Made by a program: the position numbers and the translations under genes | Shown: in pieces, positions 26,701 through 36,600 of the stretch | How positions within the stretch are numbered: the stretch's first letter is position 1 | Layout: the number at the start of each line of letters is the position of its first letter | DNA from: Chrysoperla carnea | Lineage: Eukaryota > Arthropoda > Insecta > Neuroptera > Chrysopidae | Assembly (NCBI RefSeq): GCF_905475395.1 | Contig: NC_058337.1 | Location: forward strand, 82,826,368 to 82,890,367 | Length of the DNA: 64,000 nucleotides | Direction of reading: 5' to 3' | The notes under the pieces: model-generated | Told to the model about the DNA's origin: nothing | The model's database searches: none | Seen by the model: only the letters and a program-made list of their open reading frames with translations

Positions 26701-29700
26701 TTTTTGGTGGGATATTAGGGAGACAGGACATAATTATAAATGTAATATACTTAAGTTAAAACTAAACCAGGCCTATGCACAGATGATTAATTTTCATCTC
26801 TATAGGTGCATACTATATATGTGTATTTGAGTATTATATGTATGTATGTATGTATATTATCCTGGCAATAAATAAAATAATAAAATAATAATAATATTGG
26901 ACCTATTTCTTCCGGCTTCTTTAATAGCCAATTTAGATTCGAAACGGTAAGATAGAATAACACTTTAAATTAGAAAGTTGATCCTCATAAAAAAACTCAA
27001 TTTTTGATTAAAACATTTTTTCGAAAAACGTTAGTTTTCGGAGAAAACAGCAATCCCATGGACACAGTCAATCTCATATCCTCTATTGTCCTTGACAACC
27101 TTTGGCTTAAGTATTTTTCGTAGCGTGTTTTCTTTCGATTAAATGCAATAATGACATATTTTTAAGTCGCATTTCCTCCGAAAGCTAACGTTCGAAAAAT
27201 GTTCGTAATGTTCGTTTCGAAAAAATATTTTAAAACAATACTATATCCAATCTGATGTCAGAACATGATGTCCCCTAACATTCTAATATAAACGAGCAAC
27301 TTGCTTTGCATTGCTGCATTATGGGTCAGTATTAATGTAGTAAATCTTTCGTCGCGATTATGCAGGCTACTGTTATTTATCATGGAGTTTAAGAATAAAT
27401 GTAAAATTTAACCTGTTAAGCATCTATATTTTTGAAAAGGATACCATGAAAAGCACACGTCGAAAATCGTTAAAATATACAGAATTTTTTGATTTTCTGT
27501 AAAGATGTGTAACAGTATCTTCTTTTGTGTGGAATGTAGTCTGAAAATTTTAAATTCTTTATTATGCTTTTCTAGTACCTACTAGCTTGTATTTTTATTA
27601 AACCAGAATTATACAGTAATCGTATTCTCTCGATTATGTTGTAACAAAATATAGCCAAAAATATTCTTAGAAATTATAATACTAGTGTTGTCACCGCACT
27701 GGGCACTGACACAGAAAGAATGGAAAACCTTAATCAAACTTAAAGGGAATTTCCAATTTTTATATTTTACGAGATCAAATTATCTGATAATTATATTGTA
27801 TATTCGTTAGTTACTGGAAACCCTACAGCTTGATAAGTTACAAATTTTCAAAAGGGCTGAATGGGGAAATTATCTGATAAAAATTTGTTAGATACTGGAG
27901 ACCGTACAGCCTGATAAGTTAAATATTTTTAAAAGGGCAGAATAGAAAAATTAATTTCTTGTAAGATATTCCCTTTATATTTTTGTATTAGGAAGAGCTT
28001 TGTCGGACAGCTTTGTATTAATGCGGTCAATTTATTATTCTTACCTTCATTTCAGTATCTGTGGATTTGTTTTGTATTTCAAGTTTTTCCATTTGATTCC
28101 AAGATATTAAATTGTAAATAAATACCAAAAAAAATATATGTTCGTAAGCAATCGATGATATTAAAACAGGAACTAATAATGTATGATAAATCGAAATGAG
28201 GCGATAATTAATATTTAAAGATGTTATTAGGGTTAGTAAAAAACTAATAGCTAAAAAAGAAACATTCATCAAATTAGACTTATAGTTCAGCATGTTTATT
28301 CTAATAAATCTTTTTCTAGAAAATGTGTAGATCAGGAAGGGGTCTACACATTTTTATCATCTCGCTCCGCTGTTAACATTTACACGACACGTCATAACAT
28401 CTGCATGACATGCCGTTAAATTTGCACAACATCTAGTTAAATCCCCATACTCCCAAAATATTTTTTTTCCAACAAGAATTTTCAATTTGTTAGCTTATGG
28501 CCCATGATTAAATTAACTTATTCAAATTTTGCAAATTAATAATTTTGTTGTTTTGCTTTATGATAAAAATTTTCTTTTTACTAATAACAACTTAGAAAAA
28601 TTCAACGAAAAATTCACTTTCAAAACCACTTTATATTAAATATTTTTTGTAATACAATATCCTCCAATTTGCTAAACTCTTAATTTTTCTGGAAATATAA
28701 TGAGATCAATTCCTCAAAGCCTCATCGCATCAGCAAAAATTTTAAATTTGTTTGATATAATTTATTTGGGAGTTGTCTGTTAAGGCTGTTGTCTTGTTAT
28801 GGGCATAGTATCAGAAAATTCGAAAGTTTTGTATACTTATTAAGGGTATCATATAATTACCACCAAAAATTGAATTCGATTGACCGTCTTTAAATCGATA
28901 TAAACTCAGTTAAAGTTCGGATCATTAACACGGAGAGCGTTGGAGAGCGTTTCTGCTTTTAACAAGGTTATTAAAAAAAAAACTGTCAGAAAATAAAGAA
29001 AAAACTAACTGATCATTTATGTATTTGTTCTAAGTTATCAATTATTATTGATCGTTTCATTGTTGATATATAATAATGCAAAGCAAAACCATTTTATTGT
29101 TGAATAGAAACAGCTATAGTTAGAGTATTGTGATTGTTACAGAAATACCTATAGTAGCAGAAAAATCTGATCGTATATATAGTGTGTTGTATGAGAAATT
29201 GTTGTTTGTGTTTTACACTAGTAGACAAAAATGATATCTTATTTCACTACCAACTTATTTACTCTTACCACGTATATAATCAAGAACTTTTGGCAATATT
29301 GTTCTAAGAACTTAATTTATCATACAATTGTAGGTACTTGTTTTTCGGGGTGAAAAGTGGAACTAGTAGCTTTCTTTAACAAAGTTAATAAAAGCATATA
29401 CCTGTAACACTCCATCCAAACACTGGGACTAGTGTGATTGAAGGAAAACAATCAGATTTTTGATAATAAGTATACATTTTGATTGCTGCAATAATTGCAA
29501 CAATTATCATTTGTAAATGTGCAACTGTATTATCTGTTCGTTCAGACGATGTTGGCTGTACAGTTGTTCCATCTGCTTGTTGAACAGTTGTCCCATATGC
29601 TTTTTTTATTTTAAATCCATTCCATCGATTTGTCATAACACACTCAAAGAAACGTAAATATGCTGCCAGTATCCATAAAATTAATCCAAGTACCCTTAAA

Positions 29701-32700
29701 GTTTCAAAATACATTGATATATGTTTTATTAGATAAATAATTAATAGAAAATAGGAGTTTATAAAAATTATATAATTAAAAAAAAGTATATATATACAGG
29801 ATGTTCTATAATTGACTGCAGATCTTTGCACTTCTTGAATAAGCTGAAAAATTTGGATCTGAGCGAGATAATTTCATTAAATTCATACAAAGTTGAATGT
29901 CTTCATAAAATAACAGACCAATTAGAAAAATGTTTATTACCTCATAGTTTGTACGAGTTACCATGCAAAAATAAAACTAACAATAAAACTGATGTTGAAG
30001 CGCGGGATTAAAAAATAAATGCTTACAGAAACTGATGATAATAGTGATCTATATGACTTGAAATTGGAGGTAGATTTGGAAATATTGTTAATAAAAAACA
30101 ACTCAATATCCAATGCAAATATGTGATGTTATATGGGAAAGTATAAGTGACACCTATTAACCATAAACAAAAACCTGTGCTGGTGATGGCAAACAAACTA
30201 CGATGCTGCAAATCGGCCATCTAAAAATACAAAAATTTTATAAAACAAAAAACAAATATTTCTATAGAAGAATAATTATTCTTGTTTTATCAGCGAACGA
30301 AAAATTGTATGGTTATACTTATAAGATACGTAACAAATTGGGTTGGGGGTAAATAGAGCTTTCTTATGAATGTACACTCAATGCCTGGGGCGACAAGGTT
30401 CTACATGACAGCGGCCTGTAGAACATGGATACCGCAGAGCAACTTAACCACTTAATTTCAATACGCATTTCTATCGATCTAAAGGAAAACTAAACTAAAC
30501 GTATTAACTTTTAGCGTATAAAATCGCAGTTTTAGGATCTCTACTAGATAGATCACTACTCCATGAAATCTTATTTGTTCAACACAACCGTGTCGAGCTA
30601 GTCTCTCCGCATTTATCTCATATTTAATGAGCTTGATAATCATGGGCGTCGTCAAAGGGAAGCAGGTAGGGACAGCTGCCTCCTCTAGAGATTTCGAAAC
30701 ATGAATCACCCATTTTTGCATGGATTTTCCCATATGCCTCTGCCTCCTCCCGGTTTTGAAAAATATATAAAGTATTAATTACCAAAAATTGAATGCAAAT
30801 GAAATAAATCATGGCATTTTTTAAATAGACCCATTGTTCGTTAAATGATTTTTTAAAATATTTATAGATATATTTGTACCATACAACCGTTTTCAGTACT
30901 ACAGCCACAAATAGAAATTGCACCAGAGCAAACATTACCATGTATCTAGGTGGTGTTTTAGTTACTAAAATTGAAATTTATTCGAGTTAAGATTATTCTA
31001 ATGATATAAGTATTCTAATGATTTACAAACCAACTGAAATGGATCATCAGCAAAATACAATGCTTTTTCTATCGAGCGTATAGTTAAATTTACTTTATTG
31101 CTTGTATGTTTCACCGAAAAAAAAGAATTATTTTAGATCGGCCAATGTCCTTACGTCGTATGAACCTTCGAAAAATAACATACTAATTTTTATTGTAGAC
31201 TTATTTGACTCAAATTTTGAATGCTTCTTTAAATTTTTTAAAGGCTATTAATGCCATCATTTTTTACAAAGAACAATTGCAAAGCCAAAAAACAGAGTTG
31301 CTTTTATGCCCAGAATATTCTTCAATGCCAACCTCTTATAAAAATAAAGCTATTATGTGCTGTTCAAAAGCAACCTTTTAACAAAGAGCTCTGGAACTTT
31401 TAGGGAGCGAATCGACCGTGGTGACAAGGTGTTTGCTTTTATTTGTATAGATTATACTTACCAATTCCAAAGGATACATTGATCATTAATAAAATTACAA
31501 TTATCGTTATAAATCGATATACTTCTAAATAATCGGATTCCAATTTCGATTTTGTATAAATCGGTGTCAGATCACAAAATGCAAATAACCGATGTGATGA
31601 TTGTTCACGATTAGTATTTACAATGAATTCTAATAATAATAAATTCCAGAATATTAAAATTAATAGTAGCATTAGACGTACAAGTGGTTTATAATAATTT
31701 TCAACATATTCAAGTCCTGAATATATTTGATTAATAAGTTCTTGAGATTTTAAAATCTGGAAAATATTTTAAATATAAGAGAATTCGAACATAGGTAAAT
31801 ATTAATGAATATGGGACTTATAAATATTAATGAATATGAGAAACGCTCCTCTTACAAAACTAAGCCTTGGGAAATATATTGAGAAAAATACATAAAAATG
31901 ATATGGCCTGTTTTGTAAGTGGGGGGGGGGTTATTCAGTCTGCAATTAGACCAAGATACAATAAGCTTTCATTAGCGAATTGGGATATTCGAAAGTGAAG
32001 GCACATTAAGGTAATTAGGTACCATAATTTTTCAGTAATAATCTTAAAAGTGTGCATAGGAGAGACATACTTTTAGATGAACGGATACAGACTTCAAATC
32101 GTAAAAAAGGTTTCACAGCAGAAAACATATTGATATATCAGGAAAAGTTATATATTTATTAAAATTAATATTGTCTTACCGATAAATTATATGATCCATT
32201 ATTATTTAAAAATTTAATTACTTCTAGTAAATAAGATTCATTTAAAAATGATTTGTAAGCTTGATATCCAACGTATCGTAATTTTTTATCTTCATGTTCA
32301 TGAAACAATGATAATAAATGTTTCGCATTTGCAAAACTTATTTCAGCCATTTCTTTATCTGATACATTTAAACAACCAATTGGTACTCTACCCTACAAAT
32401 AAAAGACAAGAAAAGTTTCAGCACACTACTAGCAGAAGATCAGGCTTTTATGCATTTTCTAATTTTTTTCAATTATATTAAAAGCAAATTATTTATCAGG
32501 TAAATTATTCTGCCTCTCGTTGAAAGCATATGTTTTAAGCAAAATTTGCTTAATGAGGTGTGTAAAATATTCTTTAAAATGTAAGTACTAATATTTTTGA
32601 AAGTTCTTTTAAAGGGATAAAAGCAGCACAAGTTTTTACTTGTAAAGATGGAGAAAAATCAATTTTCTCATTTGACAATAGAAAACTCTTATTTTGAGTA

Positions 32701-35335
32701 ATCAAAAGACCAGACTGTATTCTAGCGTTCCATTTTTTCTGTTGAAATATTGTTCGATCTAGAAAGTTTATGGTCTGAGAGTGAGGGACGATAGCTGCTG
32801 TCTACTAACTTGCTAGACAAGTTAGACAACAAATTTTTTACACATACGATAGACACGTTACTCTCGTTTCATTTTGATATAATTCAGCATCTTGAATACT
32901 GGGCTTATCCTTGGGCCTGAGTATAAAAGCGTTAATGGCCGACGGAAAACTCAATTTCTGTATTAAATCCTGACTCACCACAGATTCCTTTGGAATTGAA
33001 ATATCCAATAAACTAGCGATTAACAGTGGTGTATCTGTTTGATTTAATGATATATGCATGTTTGATTTCTTAATTCCAGCACCCCATGCAAGGAATGGTA
33101 TTTGTGTATCTACATCACTTATATTTGAATGTGTTTCCAATCCACGATTGCTGGTTAAGATAAACGTTGTTTGATTATCATTTTTATAAAAATTTATGAA
33201 AAATCTTTCAATATTCATCAGTAATTCATCCAAGGACCTCAAATATAATTTAGATACACTACAAAAAAAAAATTGTTATTTACTTTAACTTTCAAGAAAT
33301 AGGTTTTCTCTGTTTGATGAACTGATTATGCAATAAATTAATGCTGAGAATCCAAAGAGATGCCTTCTCTTCGAATGATAATGATAACGATTATTGAAAC
33401 AGCGATTAATATTATTTTTCTGTCTTTAATTTAGATTTAAAGATTATAAAGAACACCTTTTTAATCCCAGAACTGAAAAGGGGTGCTATATTTTTGACCG
33501 CTATATATGTGTGTGTGTCTCTCTGTCTGTGGTATCGTAGCGCCTAAACGGATGAAGCAATTTTGATTTTATTTTGTTTCGTTTGAAATGTAAATTAATC
33601 GGTTGCATATTATTTAAAACAACTTATCCAAATAAAGAATGGCAATTCAGTTAAATTGCTGTAATTTGCTTATGAGTGTATTCACTAAGTGAATTTTGTT
33701 TTATTAAACTACAAGGGTGTGAATTGAATTTGACTGTTTTTTAGACGATAGTTACAGGTATTATCTTTTGTGCGTAGACCATACATTATAATATATAAAA
33801 TTCTGTATCACTATATTAAAAGATTTGGCAGAGTAATTGTTAAATGGAAATGGTGTGTTATAATAGACACAGAAAATTTTTAAAATTTTGACTTGAATTG
33901 GATTGTAATTACTTTGAAAATGGACCATATTTCTGAACGATGCAATTACTTCCATCTAATGATATAAAAAATAAGATTTTATCTGCGTTTAGTTTTTGTT
34001 GCAACTGCTCGCTTTTATTATGAAAACCATGGTTCATTTTATACATAATTCTTTCGACTACATACTCATCACGATCAATACAATCTATACATTTTGGAAT
34101 TTTCTTTGATCCTGTATATGTTTTATCTAAATTATGAAAAAAATTAATTAATTAATTCTAATTTTGTTGGATTTTTGTGAATATTTTTTTTCGAATTATC
34201 TAGCATTTTGCAAATCTCATATTTTATAAATAACTAAAAGAAAAATTATAATTATTAACAAATTCAAGGGTGTGCAGTTCTCTCCAGAAGTAAGAATGCC
34301 TTTGGAAATGTTTCACATTGGAGCCATTAATTTTTGATAGTATAAACTTTTACTTACTGGAAGATAAGATATTAAAAACATCTTGCTTGTCTCCAAAACA
34401 ATAAGTGAATTCTGTATAATTTACAATTGAATCATAATGAATGTTACTTGACAAATATCGCCAGTAATTTTTTTTATGACTCGGATGCTCTTTGACACCA
34501 AAAAATATTGATCGATAGCCAGAAAACTTGTCGATTTGGGGAGTAGGTTTTATTGTTCCCCATGTTCCATTAGTTTTAATTACATTTCTAAATTCAAAAT
34601 GAATAATTACTACTCTTTATTAGCGTATTAAAGAATTCTGTATGTTATTTTTCATGCATTTCAGTTTTTACACGTAGGTATCAACAGTTAAAGGTGCACA
34701 TTAAAATGTACATACAATTGAAACTCGAACAGTAGTTTTCTACATCACCTAATGTTACTTTAGTCAGGTAAAGTGTAGATAAAAAAGATAGTCATGGGGA
34801 CTGTTGACGGAAGTGAAAACAAAACTTTGGAATAGCTGGCTTTCGGTCTAGCTGGAGCCTTCGGTGGTGGAGCTCGCTGCGCTCGAATATAGCTCTAATA
34901 AATACCTATTCGAGTAAAAACAACTTTTACTTAGTTCATTTTTCCCAAAAGCTTTTCCGTGAAGAAACTTTCAGCAGGATTGCTTAAAATGGCACACCTG
35001 TTTGAAAGTATAAAATGTGAACTAGATAATTTTTCCCGTAACACGTATAATCATATGCACGTTTACAAGAATCGTGTAGGATTTGATTGATTTTATATTA
35101 CTTACTTGATAAAATTTACTCCTTCAGAGTAAGAATCGTTACTGACATTATAGATTTCATTTGCTGATAGATTATCAATGACAATTAAGACAACACGTTT
35201 TCCAAGCGGCGCTTTTCCCAGACGAGTTACATTATGTTCTTCTATGTTTAATATTGGTGTTTTGAAATAAACTTCTAAAATTGTAAAGAATATCACTAGA
35301 TATATAGTGAGTTCAATTAAAAAAATTTTAAACAT
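20766..35335 (-). CDS. PIGN-family (GPI ethanolamine phosphate transferase 1-like) protein, eleven exons, active site degraded
   Basis: Exons in order: 35335-35106, 34587-34358, 34126-33913, 33258-32979, 32392-32180, 31756-31462, 30964-30783, 30220-30027, 29694-29402, 28250-28045, 21182-20766. All are GT-AG with matching phases; total 2754 nt, 917 aa (human PIGN 931). PIGN is an ER enzyme that adds ethanolamine phosphate to the first mannose of GPI anchors. Family features seen: N-terminal signal-anchor (MFKIFLIELTIYLVIFFTIL), KRVVLIVIDN, NDNQTTFILTS, PFLAWGAGIKK, and a multi-helix C-terminal half with YKILIPIL near its end. Alkaline-phosphatase-fold motifs are replaced: TESRPGH by TPQIDKFSGY, GIDTNGHAHRP by LDGSNCIVQKYGP, SDHGM by SNRGL (residues 261-265), and the following GAGHP is missing. 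Splicing and frame are intact, so I infer a pseudoenzyme paralogue rather than a dead gene. The last intron (6.9 kb) is full of repeats. Confidence 0.88.
21858..21950 (+). mobile_element. Fragment of a TACAGGGTGGNCCAT-ended repeat family (family B)
   Basis: It begins TACAGGGTGGGCCATTTTAA and contains GGACATCATGTTCTGACGTC. The same blocks occur at 44672-45163 and 52104-52700, with a rearranged copy at 26895-27290. Only the first ~90 bp of the family are preserved here, in the last intron of the PIGN-family gene. Confidence 0.5.
22355..22818. repeat. Two tandem copies of a 230-bp unit
   Basis: TTTTAACGGGAAATGGGAAA occurs at 22361 and again at 22591. The ~230 bp after each match closely, including GAACCAATCAGAAGGCTAG and CCTATACAATTTGTATGG. 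A third partial start follows near 22815. It lies in the last intron of the PIGN-family gene. Confidence 0.85.
22955..23225 (+). mobile_element. Duplicated fragments of the Helentron-like family
   Basis: The block AGAGATAGAACAAAAGTTTA plus AATGTAAAAAATGTTCCTTA occurs twice here (from about 22970 and 23119). It is also an internal block of the complete family copies at 36007-36600, 43729-44320 and elsewhere. These are internal pieces without element ends. Confidence 0.55.
23791..25220. repeat. 30-bp minisatellite array with a 480-bp higher-order repeat
   Basis: About 47 monomers of exactly 30 bp run without a net indel: a TGCGCA-like hexamer recurs in phase at every 30th base from 23820 to about 25200. 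Monomers alternate between types such as GCGCAGTAACAAAATATAAA and GCGCAGTTGTAATATTCAGG. Blocks repeat at 480 bp (16 monomers): compare 23881, 24361 and 24841, or 24001 and 24481. A weaker 240-bp similarity is visible. Because 30 is a multiple of 3, several 60-100-codon frames appear on both strands, but stops recur and no gene is implied. The right edge passes into the GTCTGTCTGTCC tract of a Helentron-like element. Confidence 0.95.
25221..25560 (+). mobile_element. Partial Helentron-like element joined to the minisatellite
   Basis: Starting at a GTCTGTCTGTCC tract, the sequence follows the family order: ACACGATAACTCAAAAACGA, then GCGTACTCAGGACGTAAAAA and GTGAGGTCAAGTTCGTAAAT, then CATCTTGTAAACCGTTAGAG, then TGTTTACCCATGCGGACGC. 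The 5' part of the element is absent and its place is taken by the 30-bp array. The distal end is diverged. Confidence 0.65.
25732..26715. repeat. Near-perfect 0.98-kb palindrome (478-bp arms, 28-bp loop)
   Basis: Left arm 25732-26209 is the reverse complement of right arm 26238-26715; the loop is 26210-26237. Outer ends read ATATCCCACCAAAAACATAA and its complement. I saw no substitution or indel in the stretches compared. It lies in the last intron of the PIGN-family gene, so the primary transcript would contain a ~478-bp RNA stem. Confidence 0.93.
26895..27290. mobile_element. Rearranged copy of repeat family B
   Basis: The left half matches family B in plus orientation (CTTCTTTAATAGCCAATTTA, GAAAGTTGATCCTCATAAAA). 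The right half matches it in minus orientation (CATTTCCTCCGAAAGCTAAC, then CTGATGTCAGAACATGATGT). The two halves therefore form an internal inverted arrangement. Confidence 0.5.
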
Positions 35336-35822
35336 TTTATGAATATCAAAATAAACACAAATTACAGAATTATCTGCAAAATGTTTATAAATACTATCAA
35401 TTTTGTTTCTAGGTAAAATATGATTTTTAATTTAAAAAACAAACATAAATGTTGATATTAAATTTAGATGGCTAAACAAGCCTTTTGTTTTTTTATTACC
35501 TAAATTCAAGGATTTTGTATCTTAAGAAAGTTTAGTTCCTGCAATGTGATTTTTCGTAAACTTCAAATAAATCATAATGAACCTTTAATATGCGATTAAT
35601 ATTCACTGCCCTTTCATATTCACTTCATGCGCCTTTAATATTAAATGAATATATATTCATTTATCTCGTCTTTCACTCGTATTCACTTATATGCGTCTTT
35701 AATATTCTGCACTTATTTCATTTCCATTGCCAAGTGCAACTTGATTTTTTATTTTAATTCACATCTAATGCTCTAGAAACAAGCTTTTTATAGAGAAAGT
35801 AGAAAGTTTAGTTTCCGCAATG

Positions 35823-35911
35823 TGATTGGTTAACAGATCGATGTAGATCTGTTCGTATCAAATGGACAGGTAGGTCAAGATAGGTAACCACACCGATCTG
35901 TTAACCAATCA
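35823..35911. promoter_or_regulatory. 18-bp perfect inverted repeat upstream of the PIGN-family start
   Basis: TGATTGGTTAACAGATCG at 35823-35840 is the exact reverse complement of 35894-35911, with 53 bp between. Each arm contains a CCAAT-box core (ATTGG). It lies about 490 bp upstream of the start codon at 35335. A direct repeat (GAAAGTTTAG followed by GCAATGTGATT) at 35527 and 35804 lies beside it. It could be a promoter element or the ends of a very small transposon. Confidence 0.4.
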
Positions 35912-36006
35912 AAATTGGTATCAAAAAAAGGTAATTTAATTACGAAAATAATGGAATAGGCTTGAAAAAAATGTTCATGGAAAAAATTGATTAAAATTAT
36001 TTAATT

Positions 36007-36600
36007 AACAAGTGAAAACAAACAATTGACTGAGTTAATTGTTGAAATACCATGTATAGACAGTGTTGATGCGCAATTGTTTGTTTTTTTGACGTCACGT
36101 AAATAACAAAAGATATTCAATTTTAAATAGACACACACACAACTGATATTCCTATATTAATACATACTATAAAATTTTGCACCTAATTAACGCCCTCGTG
36201 GGTAAACAGTGATGTTTACAAAAAAATGTCTCAAACAAAAGTTTTTAATTTTTTTATAAGAAACATTTTTTACATTTAAATTTTTGTTCTATCTCTAACG
36301 GTTTACAAGATGGGTTCTACGGACCCAAGACCCAATTGACCTATGATGCTCATTTACGAACTTGACCTCACTTTTTACGTCCTGAGAACGCTGTAAAAAT
36401 TTCAGCTCGTTATATTTTTTCGTTTTTGAGTTATCGTGTCCACAGACGGACGGACGGACAACCGGAAATGGATTACCTAATTAGGTGATTCTACGAACAC
36501 CTATACCAAAATTTTTTTCGTAGCATCAATATTTTTAAGCGTTACAAACTTGGGACTAAACTTAATATACTATGTATATTTCATATATACATGGTATAAA
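36007..36600 (-). mobile_element. Helentron-associated-type non-autonomous element (family A), near full length
   Basis: Read on the minus strand it begins TATACCATGTATATATGAAA and has an internal (GTCC)n tract (CGGACGGACGGAC on the plus strand near 36450). It then carries the conserved ACGATAACTCAAAAACGAAA and GCGTTAATTAGG blocks, a subterminal TATACATGGTAT, and a hairpin AACAATTAACTCAGTCAATT with CACTTG at the 3' end. A 5' inverted repeat, GTCY microsatellite, subterminal inverted repeat and 3' hairpin are the layout known for INE-1/mini-me (Helentron-associated) elements. No protein is encoded. Confidence 0.7.

Noticed and set aside
29695-29831. Longer 5' extension of PIGN-family exon 9
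   Set aside because: An alternative acceptor would insert ~35 hydrophobic residues with no family counterpart; the acceptor at 29696-29695 aligns without a gap. It remains possible as a minor isoform.
30624-30782. Read-through frame after PIGN-family exon 7
   Set aside because: The family alignment switches to the next exon exactly at a GTAATT donor; the downstream codons look like an unrelated GC-richer repeat.
32838-32978. Extension of PIGN-family exon 4 to the end of its open frame (adds ~46 codons)
   Set aside because: A GTGAGT donor right after KESV joins in phase 0 to GRVPIGCLNVSD in the next exon and matches family spacing; the extra codons have no counterpart.
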